A stretch of 64,000 nt of DNA from Streptosporangiales bacterium. Lineage in GTDB: Bacteria; Actinomycetota; Actinomycetes; Streptosporangiales; WHST01. Where the stretch lies: NCBI GenBank assembly GCA_009379955.1, contig WHST01000003.1, forward strand, positions 50,326 to 114,325, read 5' to 3'. A model generated the notes under the pieces. The model saw only the letters and a list, made by a program, of their open reading frames with translations, made no database searches and was not told the origin of the DNA. Below, piece by piece: positions 17,035 through 25,294 of the stretch (the stretch's first letter is position 1; each line of letters opens with the position of its first letter). The position numbers were made by a program, and so were the translations under genes.

Positions 17035-18252
17035 ATGCACGACCACCGCAGCCTCGGCCGCGAGCTGGGCCTGTTCGACACCGACCCGATGATCGGCGCG
17101 GGACTGCCGTACTGGCTGCCCGACGGCGCGGTCGTACGGCACGCCCTGGAGGAGTACATCCGCGACGAGGAACGTCGAGCGGGCTACCGGCACGTGTACT
17201 CGCCGGTGGTCGGCAAGCGTGAGCTGTACGAGATCTCGGGACACTGGTCGCACTACTCCGACGACATGTTCCCCGCCATGGACGTAGGCGGTGAGCAGTT
17301 CGTCCTGCGCCCGAGCCTGTGCCCGCACCACGCGGTGATCTACCGCTCCCGCTCCCACAGCTACCGTGAGCTGCCCCTGCGCATGGCCGAGCTGGGCGGG
17401 CAGTACCGCTCCGAGCTCTCCGGCGTGCTCGGCGGGCTCGTCCGCGTCCGTGGCATGCAGCTGGACGACGCGCACGTCTTCTGCACCCCGGACGGGATCG
17501 CCGACGAGGCCCTGGCCGCCCTGGCGATGATCCGCCGGGCGTACGACGCGCTCGACATCAGCCCCAGCTGCTACCGGCTCTCGCTCCCGGGCCCCGGCGG
17601 GAAGTACGTCGCCGCCCCCGAGCTGTGGCGACGGTCCACCGCGATGCTGACCGACGTCCTCGACCTCGCCGGCCTGCCCTACGAGGCCGCCGAAGGAGAG
17701 GCCGCGTTCTACGGCCCCAAGATCGACGTCCAGTTCACCGACAGTGCGGGCCGGGAGATCGCGCTGTCCACCATCCAGATCGACTTCCACCAGCCTGAGA
17801 GGTTCGACTTGCAGTACGTCGGCGCGGACGGCGCGAAGCACCGGCCGGTCATGCTGCACCACAGCATCATCGGCAGCATGGAGCGAGCCGTCGCCTTCCT
17901 CGTCGAGCAGCACGGCGGCGCCCTCCCCGCCTGGCTCGCACCCACCCAGCTGGCGATCCTGCCGATCTCCGACACCGAGCTGCCGAACGCCGAAGCACTC
18001 GCCCGTCGATGCACCGACCTCGGGCTGCGAGCCGAGATCGCTGGCCCGGAACACGGCAGCCTCGGCGCCCGCATCCGCGACGCCCGCCACGCGCCCTACC
18101 AGGCAGTGATCGGCGCCAAGGAGGCGACCGACGACCACGTCGCGCTGCGCCTGCGCGACGGACGCCGCCTCGACCCGCAGCCCGCCGAAGACGTCCTCAC
18201 CCGCATCGCCGCGGTCGTCGACGCCCGGAGCAGCACCCTCTGGGAGAGCTGA
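17035..18252 (+). CDS. thrS: Threonyl-tRNA synthetase, catalytic core plus anticodon domain only
   Basis: 405 residues against the usual ~640. The protein begins directly at the class II catalytic core and lacks the N-terminal TGS and editing domains. Zn ligands expected for ThrRS are present: Cys96 (RPSLCPHH), His147 (DDAHVFC) and His275 (VMLHHSI); motif 2 Arg125 is kept. Residues around the pocket differ from the common forms: SLCPHH for MNCPGH and RGMQLDDAH for RGFTQDDAH. The C-terminal ~100 residues are the anticodon-binding domain. ATG follows AAGGAG. It may be a second, specialised or inhibitor-tolerant ThrRS; that is inference. Confidence 0.85.
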   Translation: MHDHRSLGRELGLFDTDPMIGAGLPYWLPDGAVVRHALEEYIRDEERRAGYRHVYSPVVGKRELYEISGHWSHYSDDMFPAMDVGGEQFVLRPSLCPHHAVIYRSRSHSYRELPLRMAELGGQYRSELSGVLGGLVRVRGMQLDDAHVFCTPDGIADEALAALAMIRRAYDALDISPSCYRLSLPGPGGKYVAAPELWRRSTAMLTDVLDLAGLPYEAAEGEAAFYGPKIDVQFTDSAGREIALSTIQIDFHQPERFDLQYVGADGAKHRPVMLHHSIIGSMERAVAFLVEQHGGALPAWLAPTQLAILPISDTELPNAEALARRCTDLGLRAEIAGPEHGSLGARIRDARHAPYQAVIGAKEATDDHVALRLRDGRRLDPQPAEDVLTRIAAVVDARSSTLWES

Positions 18253-18272
18253 TCCCGCACCGGCCCAACCCC

Positions 18273-18322
18273 CGTGAGGGGCACCCTCACCGTGCCATGA
18301 CGCGGTGGGGGTGCCCCTCACG
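18273..18322. terminator. Bidirectional terminator hairpin after thrS
   Basis: A 19-bp stem with one G-T pair (18273-18291 / 18304-18322) and a 12-nt loop lies between the convergent thrS and PHP genes. The arm CGTGAGGGGCACCC recurs at 63839-63852. Confidence 0.75.
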
Positions 18323-18359
18323 GCGTGCGCAGGACAGCGGGCGCGGAGCCGTCACACCC

Positions 18360-19187
18360 TCACCGGCGCCAGAAGTCGAACCGGTCCCGCCCGGGCCGGA
18401 ATCCCGCGGCCTCCGCCACGTCGACCGCCAACGGGAACTGGTCGCCCACCCGCCCCGGCGCATGCGTGTCGCTGCCGAACGACACCGCCGGGCCGCCCGC
18501 GTCGTACCACCACCGGATCAGCTCGGCCGACGCCAGCGGGCTCTTGGTGTTGATCTCGAGCACGCGGTCGGTCGACGCGAGGGCACGGAAGACGGCCTGG
18601 TACTCGTCGCGGAACACCCGCTCGTCGTACGGACCCGCGGAACGACGCCAGTACCGGCGCGGGAAGTCGACGTGGGCCAACACCTGGAACACGTCGCTGT
18701 TCTCGACGAGCCTGACCACCTCGGCGAGGTACGCGCGCATCACCTCACCCGGCGGGAGCACGCCGAGCAGCTCGGCCGGGTCGGTGAGCTGGTCGCCGTA
18801 CCTGATCGAATGCAGTGAGCCGAGCACGCGATCGAACGTGCCCGCCTTGAGCACCCGGCTGACGCTCCCCGCGAACAGGTGCGGCTCGCCCGTCTCGATG
18901 CCGGTGAGGATCCTCAGGTCGGGGAACATCTCGCGACACCGTTGCACGCTCGCCTGGTAGCCCTCGACGTCGAGCGGCTGCACCCACCTGCGACTGATCG
19001 CCGGGTCGCCGTCGGGCACGGCGTCGCCCTCACCCCAGTCGGTGAAGTCGACGTGCTCGGTGAACGCGACGGCCGGCAGCCCGACCGCCACGGCGCGTTC
19101 ACAGGTGCGCTCCATCGAACCGGAGTACACCGCGTCGTACGACCATTCGGAGTGCACGTGGTCATCGGGAGGCAGCATCGCCTTCAT
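18360..19187 (-). CDS. PHP-domain phosphoesterase (histidinol-phosphatase-like)
   Basis: About 275 residues. PHP-fold metal motifs are visible: HVHSEWS (His10, His12), FTEHVDF, GIETGEP, LGSLHSI, LAHVDFPRR and the C-terminal GSDTHAPG. This matches histidinol-phosphatase-like PHP proteins, which hydrolyse phosphoesters. Start at MKAM (19187) is preferred; the frame extends to 19238 but further into the upstream gene. It overlaps the MFS gene by 26 bp, so the two are coupled. Because it is away from his genes, the substrate is uncertain. Confidence 0.8.
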   Translation of the reverse strand: MKAMLPPDDHVHSEWSYDAVYSGSMERTCERAVAVGLPAVAFTEHVDFTDWGEGDAVPDGDPAISRRWVQPLDVEGYQASVQRCREMFPDLRILTGIETGEPHLFAGSVSRVLKAGTFDRVLGSLHSIRYGDQLTDPAELLGVLPPGEVMRAYLAEVVRLVENSDVFQVLAHVDFPRRYWRRSAGPYDERVFRDEYQAVFRALASTDRVLEINTKSPLASAELIRWWYDAGGPAVSFGSDTHAPGRVGDQFPLAVDVAEAAGFRPGRDRFDFWRR

Positions 19188-20418
19188 GCTCGCACAACGC
19201 ACGCTCACCTGCGGGTACGCGGGGGCGACGTCGTCCACGGCCGGGCACGTACCGCACCGCGGACGCCAGCGTCAGGGCCACCGGCTGCGCGGCCGCCGCG
19301 GCCAGCAGGGACCACGTCACCGAGTACTCGGCGAGCCGGCCGCCCACCGCGGCACCGATCGCGAACGCCCCGGTCTTGAGGCTCGCGGCCGTCGTGAACA
19401 CCTGGGTACGCAGCCGCGCCGGCGCCTCCGCGTGCCGTACACCGAACAGCGCCGCGAGCTGCGGGCCCGCACCGAGTCCTACCAGGACCGCCGCGACCAC
19501 GCCCCACCACGCGTGGTGCGCCGACGCTGCCACCGCGAGCCCCACTCCGACGAGAGCCGTCGCGGCGAGCAGCAACGGGTACGGACGGGCGCGGGGCAGC
19601 CAGCGCGCGACGGCGGCGACCGCGACGAGCGCCGCGACCGCGCTGACCGACAGCAGCAGCGGGCCGAGCGTCGCGCGGCCGCTGATCCGCTCCCCGAGAC
19701 CGGGCACGGAGACGACGAAGGCCGCGTACCCGGCGTACGAGACCAGCGACAGCGCGGTCGCCGCCGCGAGGTCGGCGCTGCGCACGATTGCGGCGAAACC
19801 CGCGTGCACGTCGGCGACGAGCGACGTGCGCGTGCGCGGCGGACCCGGCGCCGGTGGCCGCGCGGGAAGCGTGAGGGCGAAGGGGATCGCCGCCAGTACC
19901 AGCACGGCCGACACGGCGACGGCGGCCGCGGCGTCGAAGACGGTCGCCAGGACGGCCGCGAGCCCGGGGCCGACGAGGCCGGCGGCGTTGTACGTCCCGG
20001 TGTCGAGCGCGTACCCACGCAACATCAGGTCTGGCGACGCCACCCGCTCCAACTGCGCCGTCCACGCCCCGGTCAACGCCGGTGCGAACAGTCCCGCGGC
20101 CACGCCGACGGACACCACGACGGTGAGCGGCAGGGTCGGCAGCACCGCGAGGAGCGCGGCGACGCCGAGCCCGTACAAGCCGAGCATCACGGCAAGGAGG
20201 CGCCCGGCGATCGGTGACCGGTCGAGCATCGCGCCGAGCACCGGTCCGCCGACGGCCGTCGACACGGTCAGGCCGGTCAGCACCAGCGCGGCGTCCGCCG
20301 GAGACCCGGTGACGGCCAGACCGAACAGCAGCACGGCGGGCGCCGACATGTCGTCGCCGAGGCGTGCGGTCGTCGCACCGGAGAGGTACCGCACGAGACC
20401 ACCGTAACGGTATTGCAC
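19162..20418 (-). CDS. MFS transporter, probable exporter
   Basis: About 418 residues, 12 predicted membrane segments, very Ala/Val/Leu-rich. No specific substrate motif is visible. GTG at 20418 is used; GTG at 20394 is an alternative and would leave more room for a divergent promoter. Transcribed divergently from the CGNR regulator with an inverted repeat between them, the usual arrangement of an efflux pump and its regulator. Confidence 0.75.
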   Translation of the reverse strand: MQYRYGGLVRYLSGATTARLGDDMSAPAVLLFGLAVTGSPADAALVLTGLTVSTAVGGPVLGAMLDRSPIAGRLLAVMLGLYGLGVAALLAVLPTLPLTVVVSVGVAAGLFAPALTGAWTAQLERVASPDLMLRGYALDTGTYNAAGLVGPGLAAVLATVFDAAAAVAVSAVLVLAAIPFALTLPARPPAPGPPRTRTSLVADVHAGFAAIVRSADLAAATALSLVSYAGYAAFVVSVPGLGERISGRATLGPLLLSVSAVAALVAVAAVARWLPRARPYPLLLAATALVGVGLAVAASAHHAWWGVVAAVLVGLGAGPQLAALFGVRHAEAPARLRTQVFTTAASLKTGAFAIGAAVGGRLAEYSVTWSLLAAAAAQPVALTLASAVRYVPGRGRRRPRVPAGERALCEHEGDAASR

Positions 20419-20432
20419 CGTAAAGACGTTAC
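20404..20432. promoter_or_regulatory. Inverted repeat in MFS/CGNR divergent promoter
   Basis: GTAACG (20404-20409) and CGTTAC (20427-20432) form an inverted repeat separated by 17 bp in the AT-richer gap between the two divergent genes. A binding site for the CGNR protein is plausible but not established. Confidence 0.45.
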
Positions 20433-20441
20433 CATCGAAGG

Positions 20442-21020
20442 GTGCCCTACTCTTCCGGAATGCTGACCTCGGGCTCGTCACCGGCCGCGGCCGCGAGGCG
20501 CGCCGCGGAACTGGTCGGCGTCCTCACCGGACCCGACGCCGCGACGGACTCCCGTACGCTCGCCGACCTGGTGTCCGCCGTCCTCGCCGAGCATGGCGAG
20601 CCCGACATCGGCGAGCTCACCTCGGCGGACGTCGACGACCTCCGCGCGGCCGCCGCCGAGCTGCGGCGGGTGTTCGAGGCCGCGGCCGTCGACGAGGCCG
20701 CCGAGACCCTCAACGTGCTGCTGCGACGGCATGCGGGACCGCCCCGCCTCACCAGGCACGGCGACACGGGTTGGCACCTGCACATCGACGCCGACGACGA
20801 CGGACCGTGGGGCACCTGGCTGATCACGTCGTCGGCCTGGGCGCTCTCCGTCCTGCTCGCCGATCAGCAGCGCCTCCCGGTCGGCATCTGCGCGGCACCC
20901 ACCTGCTCGACGCCGTACGTCGACGTGGGTCACGGCACCGGCCGTCAGTACTGCTCCACCCGCTGCGCCACCCGCGTGCGAGTCGCCACCCACCGCAAGC
21001 GCACCGCCACCGACTCCTGA
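20442..21020 (+). CDS. CGNR zinc-finger (ABATE domain) putative transcriptional regulator
   Basis: 192 residues. The C-terminus has four Cys in CAAPTCSTPYVDVGHG-x5-CSTRCATRVRVATHRKR, the CGNR-type zinc finger; the N-terminal ~120 residues match the ABATE-type domain. Such proteins are small DNA-binding stress regulators. GTG at 20442 is used; ATG at 20460 is possible. Divergent from the MFS transporter. Confidence 0.8.
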   Translation: MPYSSGMLTSGSSPAAAARRAAELVGVLTGPDAATDSRTLADLVSAVLAEHGEPDIGELTSADVDDLRAAAAELRRVFEAAAVDEAAETLNVLLRRHAGPPRLTRHGDTGWHLHIDADDDGPWGTWLITSSAWALSVLLADQQRLPVGICAAPTCSTPYVDVGHGTGRQYCSTRCATRVRVATHRKRTATDS

Positions 21021-21040
21021 GCCACTGCGCGTCGACCCCC

Positions 21041-21069
21041 TTGACACCTCTCTCGGACTGAATTCTAAT
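21041..21069 (+). promoter_or_regulatory. Near-consensus sigma-70-type promoter of the catabolic operon
   Basis: TTGACA (21041-21046), a 17-bp spacer and TCTAAT (21064-21069) in an unusually AT-rich patch. It sits about 110 bp before the MHS transporter start and would drive the 21179-31553 operon. The bases just after it (TAATGAGCGTTTAATA) are an imperfect dyad that could bind the operon's TetR. Confidence 0.75.
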
Positions 21070-21114
21070 GAGCGTTTAATAAGTACGGAGACCGCACGTG
21101 TCGCGCTCCCCGAC

Positions 21115-21141
21115 TGCATCCGTTGCGCGGCAACGGATGCA
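21115..21141 (+). promoter_or_regulatory. Leader hairpin before the catabolic operon
   Basis: A perfect 12-bp dyad (TGCATCCGTTGC, loop GCG) at 21115-21126 / 21130-21141 lies between the promoter and the AGGAGG of the first gene. It could be an operator or a structured 5' leader; the sequence cannot distinguish these. Confidence 0.5.
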
Positions 21142-21178
21142 GCGCACCCGTGCCCGTCCACGTTCAGGAGGCCCGACC

Positions 21179-22510
21179 ATGGCCCACCCCGCTTCGACAC
21201 CCGTCCCCGCGCCCGGAACCGCACGCCGGGCGCTCCTCTCGAGCCTGGCCGGCACCACGGTCGAGTGGTACGAGTTCTTCATCTACGGGACAGCCGCGGC
21301 CCTCGTCTTCGGCAACCTCTTCTTCCCCGAGTTCGATCCGCTGGTGAGCACGCTGCTCTCGCTGTCGACGTTCGCCGTCGCCTTCGTCGCACGGCCCATC
21401 GGCGGTGCGATCTTCGGCCACTTCGGCGACCGCATCGGCCGCAAGTCCACGCTGGTCATCACGCTCACGATGATGGGCGGCGGCACGTTCCTGATCGGTG
21501 TGCTGCCCACGTACGACCAGATCGGGGTCTGGGCACCGATCGCACTCGTGGTGCTGCGGTTGATCCAAGGGCTGTCCCTCGGCGGCGAGTACAGCGGCGC
21601 CGTGCTGATGAGCGTCGAGCACGCGGGGCGTGGTCGGCGCGGCCTGTTCGGCGCGATCGTCAACACCGGCTCGTCGTGGGGACTGCTCGTCGCGAACGTC
21701 GTCTTCCTCGTGACATCGGGACTGATGCCGGACGCGGCGTTCGCCGCGTGGGGCTGGCGCATCCCCTTCCTGCTCAGTGCCATCCTCGTCGCCCTCGGCC
21801 TGTTCATCCGGCTCAAGGTGCAGGAGAGCCCGGAGTTCGACGCGCTGCGGACCGCCGGCGAGGTGCGCCGCACACCGCTGTCCGAAGTGCTGCGAGGTCA
21901 CCTACGACCGGTACTGCTGATGGCGCTGTCGTACGTGTCCGCAGGTGCCACGTTCTACCTGGCGGCGGTCTTCTCACTGGGCTACGGCGAACAGCTCGGC
22001 GTGAGCAGGAACACGATGCTCACCCTCGTCCTGCTCGGGACGCTGCTGACCGTCGCCGGCATGCCCTTCTTCGGCTGGCTGTCCGATCGTCACGACCGCA
22101 AGAGGATCTTCCTCATCGGCACGGCGGTCATGATGATCTCGCCGTTCGCCTGGTTCCTGATGCTGAACACCCGTGTCCCGTTGATCATGCTCGGCGGCTT
22201 CATCGTGTTCTTCCTCCCGTTCTGCGCGAACTACGGCACGATGCCGACGTTCTTCGCCCAGGTCTTCCCGGCGTCCATCAGATACAGCGGAATGGCCATC
22301 GGCTACACCCTCGGCACGGTCCTGGGCAGTGCGACCGCGCCGCTCATCGCGACGTACCTGCTCGGCGTCACCGGCACGTGGCTCTCCATCGCGGCGTACA
22401 TGGTCGTGGCCGGCCTGATCTCGTTCGTCGCCGCCCTGTTCCTCGTCGTCGACAGGAGCAGCGTCGAGCAGTACGCCGGCGGCACCAAGCTCGTCGCCGA
22501 CTCCCCGTGA
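21179..22510 (+). CDS. MHS-family MFS transporter
   Basis: 443 residues, about 12 membrane segments, with GTTVEWYEFFIYG and FGDRIGRKS. It belongs to the same metabolite:H+ symporter branch as the 2640 gene. The ATG at 21179 is chosen because AGGAGG lies seven bases upstream; the frame extends to 21098 but that would read through the leader hairpin. First gene of the operon, so it probably imports the growth substrate, an organic acid or similar small polar compound. Confidence 0.85.
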   Translation: MAHPASTPVPAPGTARRALLSSLAGTTVEWYEFFIYGTAAALVFGNLFFPEFDPLVSTLLSLSTFAVAFVARPIGGAIFGHFGDRIGRKSTLVITLTMMGGGTFLIGVLPTYDQIGVWAPIALVVLRLIQGLSLGGEYSGAVLMSVEHAGRGRRGLFGAIVNTGSSWGLLVANVVFLVTSGLMPDAAFAAWGWRIPFLLSAILVALGLFIRLKVQESPEFDALRTAGEVRRTPLSEVLRGHLRPVLLMALSYVSAGATFYLAAVFSLGYGEQLGVSRNTMLTLVLLGTLLTVAGMPFFGWLSDRHDRKRIFLIGTAVMMISPFAWFLMLNTRVPLIMLGGFIVFFLPFCANYGTMPTFFAQVFPASIRYSGMAIGYTLGTVLGSATAPLIATYLLGVTGTWLSIAAYMVVAGLISFVAALFLVVDRSSVEQYAGGTKLVADSP

Positions 22511-22548
22511 CCGGTCGCCCCGTCCACTCGCATCGAGAGGAGATACCC

Positions 22549-23586
22549 GTGAACACCACGGCAGGCGTCGATGCCAACCGCTACCGCAGCGTCCTCAGCC
22601 ACTACCCGACCGGCGTGTCCGTGATCACCGCCGTGCAACCCAACGGGACGCCGGCAGGGATGTTGGTGGGCACGTTCACGTCGGTGTCGCTCGACCCGCC
22701 TCTGGTCGCGTTCCTGCCGGACAAGGCATCGACGAGCTGGCCGCTGATCCGGGCGGCCGGATCCTTCTGCGCCAACATCCTCGGCTCGGAGCAGGAGGCA
22801 CTCTGCCAGCAGTTCGCGTACAAGGGCGGCGACAAGTTCGCGAACGTGAGCTGGCAGCCGGCCGCGTCCGGCTCCCCCGTCATCGACGGCGTCGTCGCGT
22901 GGGTCGACTGCGACATCGAGCAGGTCTTCGAGTCCGGTGACCACTACATCGTCATCGGACGGGTCCGCGACCTCGACGTGTCACGGCCCGGCACGCCGCT
23001 GGCGTTCGTGCGCGGCTCGTACGGGGAGGTGGCGCTGCGCGCCGAGCTCTCGCAAGGTCCGGCGCGGCGTACCGCCGAGCTTCTCGGGGCGCCGGAGGAC
23101 GACATCCGCCGGTGGTTCACGTCGAAGGAACGCATCGTCGACGAGCTCCTGACCGACTACCTGCAGGACCTCATGGAGACGTACCGCGACGTCGTGCGGG
23201 AGTCCGGAACCCCTCGCGCCGTCATGGCCTCGCTCATCCGCGCGTCGTTCGCGTCGATCGACAACCACCGCGGCGCGGTCATCGTGTTCCAGAACGAGCG
23301 CACACACCTCACCGAGGCGAGGTTCGCGCACATCGCGGCCATCGAACGGCAGATGCAGGACCTCTGGACCGACGTCATCAGTCACGGGATCGAGACAGGC
23401 GACTTCCGCGGCGACGTCGAGCCGCGGATGGTCTACCGCTTCATCCGTGACGCGACGTTCATGGCAGTCCGCTGGTACCGGCCCGAGGGACGCCTCACGT
23501 CCGCCGAGCTGGCCGACCAGTACGCGCGACTGATGATCGACGGTTTCGGCACGCACCGCACCGCCGACGACCGCACGAGTTCGTGA
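22549..23586 (+). CDS. Flavin reductase fused to a TetR-like C-terminal domain
   Basis: 345 residues, GTG after AGAGGAG. Residues 1-160 are an FMN-binding split-barrel flavin reductase (YPTGVSVITA, GTFTSVSLDPPLV, FCANIL, GDHYIVIGRV). Residues ~173-335 look like the latter part of a TetR regulator: TAELLGAPEDDIRRWFTSKERIVDELL resembles the end of a TetR helix-turn-helix and its SKeeLl helix, followed by a helical ligand-binding domain like that of the operon's own TetR at 30918. The first half of the HTH is absent. The reductase would feed reduced flavin to the LLM enzyme encoded next. The TetR part may sense ligand or mediate dimerisation; that is inference. Confidence 0.75.
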   Translation: MNTTAGVDANRYRSVLSHYPTGVSVITAVQPNGTPAGMLVGTFTSVSLDPPLVAFLPDKASTSWPLIRAAGSFCANILGSEQEALCQQFAYKGGDKFANVSWQPAASGSPVIDGVVAWVDCDIEQVFESGDHYIVIGRVRDLDVSRPGTPLAFVRGSYGEVALRAELSQGPARRTAELLGAPEDDIRRWFTSKERIVDELLTDYLQDLMETYRDVVRESGTPRAVMASLIRASFASIDNHRGAVIVFQNERTHLTEARFAHIAAIERQMQDLWTDVISHGIETGDFRGDVEPRMVYRFIRDATFMAVRWYRPEGRLTSAELADQYARLMIDGFGTHRTADDRTSS

Positions 23587-23614
23587 CCCGCGAGCCCTAC
23601 ACAGGAGGACACAC

Positions 23615-24781
23615 ATGCGTTTCGGATTCATCAGCGAGGCGGAGACCCCGCCAGGATTCACCCACCGTCAGCGGTACATGGAAGTCGTCGACGAGATGCT
23701 CCTCGCAGAGAAGGTCGGTTTCGACCTCGTCGGCACGTCGGAGCAGCACTTCGCCATCGGCGGGGTCTCGGTGTCGGCACCGGAGACGTTGTACCCGTAC
23801 GTCATGGCCCTGACGAGCCGCGTCAGGTTCATCCACGCGATCACCCTCATGCCGATGCGCTTCAACCACCCGCTGCGCGTCGCCGAACGTCTTGCCACCG
23901 AAGACATCCTGTCCAACGGTCGCGTCGAGCTCGGCACCGGACGCGGCAACACGACACTCGCGCTGCGCGCGTTCGAGGTCGGCGCGGAGGAGAACAAGGC
24001 GCAGTGGTCGGAGGGACTCGACCTGCTCCGCGCCGCGTTCCTGCACGACCCGTTCCACTTCGAGGGCGAGTACTACAAGGTGCCGCCGCGGAGCCTGACG
24101 CCGAAGCCGGTGCAGATCCCGCACCCGCCGATCTCGGTTGCCGCAACGAGCCCGGAGACCCACCGCCAGGCCGCGCAGAAGGGCATCGGCGCGATCAGCT
24201 CGTCGAGCTTCATGGGCTTCGACTACCTCAAGAACGCTCTCGGCCTGTACGACGAGACGTTTGAGTCGACGACTCACGACCACCCGACGAACTACAGCAA
24301 GTCGGTGATGATCTTCGGGTCGCTCATCTGCCTCGACAGCTTGGAGGAGGCCGTCGCCGCGGTACCGCCCGCACTGACGTACGCCAAGAACGCGCTGGGC
24401 GCGTACGAACGGCTCTCGAAACTGTCGGCCGACTACGCCTACATGGGCGCGGTCAAGGACGTCGACTTCCACGATCAGGACTTCATGCTCAACGAGTCCG
24501 CGGGATTCATCGTGGGCGACCCGGCCGAGTGCATCAGACAGGTCCAGCGTTACGCCGATCTCGGCATCGACACGCTCCTCATGCGCATCGACTCGATCCC
24601 GCACGACGTGATCATGCGGACCATCGAGCTGTTCGGCAAGCACGTGATCCCGCACTTCCAGGCGCCGCAGAACGTCGTCAAGCCGACCGACGACGTCCTC
24701 GACGAGATCCGGGCCCTCCGGCCGGTGCACGAGGAGCGACTCAAGGAGCTCGAGTCCAGGCTCGCGGGACAGCCGGCCTGA
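23615..24781 (+). CDS. LLM-class flavin-dependent monooxygenase
   Basis: 388 residues with a bacterial luciferase-like TIM barrel. Typical features are FISEAETPPG at the N-terminus, EQHF near residue 43-46, RVRFIHAI, LGTGRGNT and HPPISVAATSPET. ATG follows ACAGGAGGA. Enzymes of this class use FMNH2 supplied by a partner reductase to oxygenate or cleave substrates, and the partner lies immediately upstream. It is probably the key oxygenase of the operon. Confidence 0.85.
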   Translation: MRFGFISEAETPPGFTHRQRYMEVVDEMLLAEKVGFDLVGTSEQHFAIGGVSVSAPETLYPYVMALTSRVRFIHAITLMPMRFNHPLRVAERLATEDILSNGRVELGTGRGNTTLALRAFEVGAEENKAQWSEGLDLLRAAFLHDPFHFEGEYYKVPPRSLTPKPVQIPHPPISVAATSPETHRQAAQKGIGAISSSSFMGFDYLKNALGLYDETFESTTHDHPTNYSKSVMIFGSLICLDSLEEAVAAVPPALTYAKNALGAYERLSKLSADYAYMGAVKDVDFHDQDFMLNESAGFIVGDPAECIRQVQRYADLGIDTLLMRIDSIPHDVIMRTIELFGKHVIPHFQAPQNVVKPTDDVLDEIRALRPVHEERLKELESRLAGQPA

Positions 24782-24784
24782 CGA

Positions 24785-25294
24785 ATGGCGGTCATCACAG
24801 AGTTCCTGACGGTCAACATCGCGGTCGACTCGCTCGCCTCGACGGCGCCGAAGTACGAGGCGATCGGCCTCACGTCGCTGCCCGCGGCGGCATGGCCAGA
24901 ACCGCCGATCCAGATGACCGACGTGACGTTCGAGGTCCCGCCGTCGTCCGCTCTGTCGCTCATCGAGCCGTGGGAGGGCGGCGGGCCCGTCGGGAGGTTC
25001 ATCGCTCGGCGTGGTCCCGGCGTCTACTCGATCGCGGTACGGGTGGACGACCTGGAGGAGGCCATGCGGGAATGGCGGGAGCACGGCCTCGACTGGGTAC
25101 TCGACGAACCCGCCGACGTCCCGGAAGGTCGCGCGGCGCGCTACGCGGCCGACAGGGTCACGGTGAACTGGGTGACGCCACGCAGCTTCGGCGGCGTGCT
25201 GCTCGAGGTCTTCGAGCTGCGCGGCGACGTGTGGCTGTATGGGCGGGACGACGCCGGAACGCGGACGACCGTGGGAGGGAGCGACCGATGCTGA
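24785..25294 (+). CDS. VOC-superfamily protein
   Basis: 169 residues with two beta-alpha-beta-beta-beta modules typical of vicinal oxygen chelate proteins, including GVYSIAVRVDDLEEAMREW. It resembles methylmalonyl-CoA epimerase and glyoxalase-like members. Starts three bases after the monooxygenase stop and overlaps the crotonase start by seven bases. Possible isomerase or ring-cleavage-associated role; function not assignable. Confidence 0.7.
   Translation: MAVITEFLTVNIAVDSLASTAPKYEAIGLTSLPAAAWPEPPIQMTDVTFEVPPSSALSLIEPWEGGGPVGRFIARRGPGVYSIAVRVDDLEEAMREWREHGLDWVLDEPADVPEGRAARYAADRVTVNWVTPRSFGGVLLEVFELRGDVWLYGRDDAGTRTTVGGSDRC

Noticed and set aside
21098..21178. N-terminal extension of the MHS transporter from an upstream GTG
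   Set aside because: It would translate through the leader hairpin and lacks a ribosome-binding site, whereas ATG 21179 has AGGAGG at ideal spacing.
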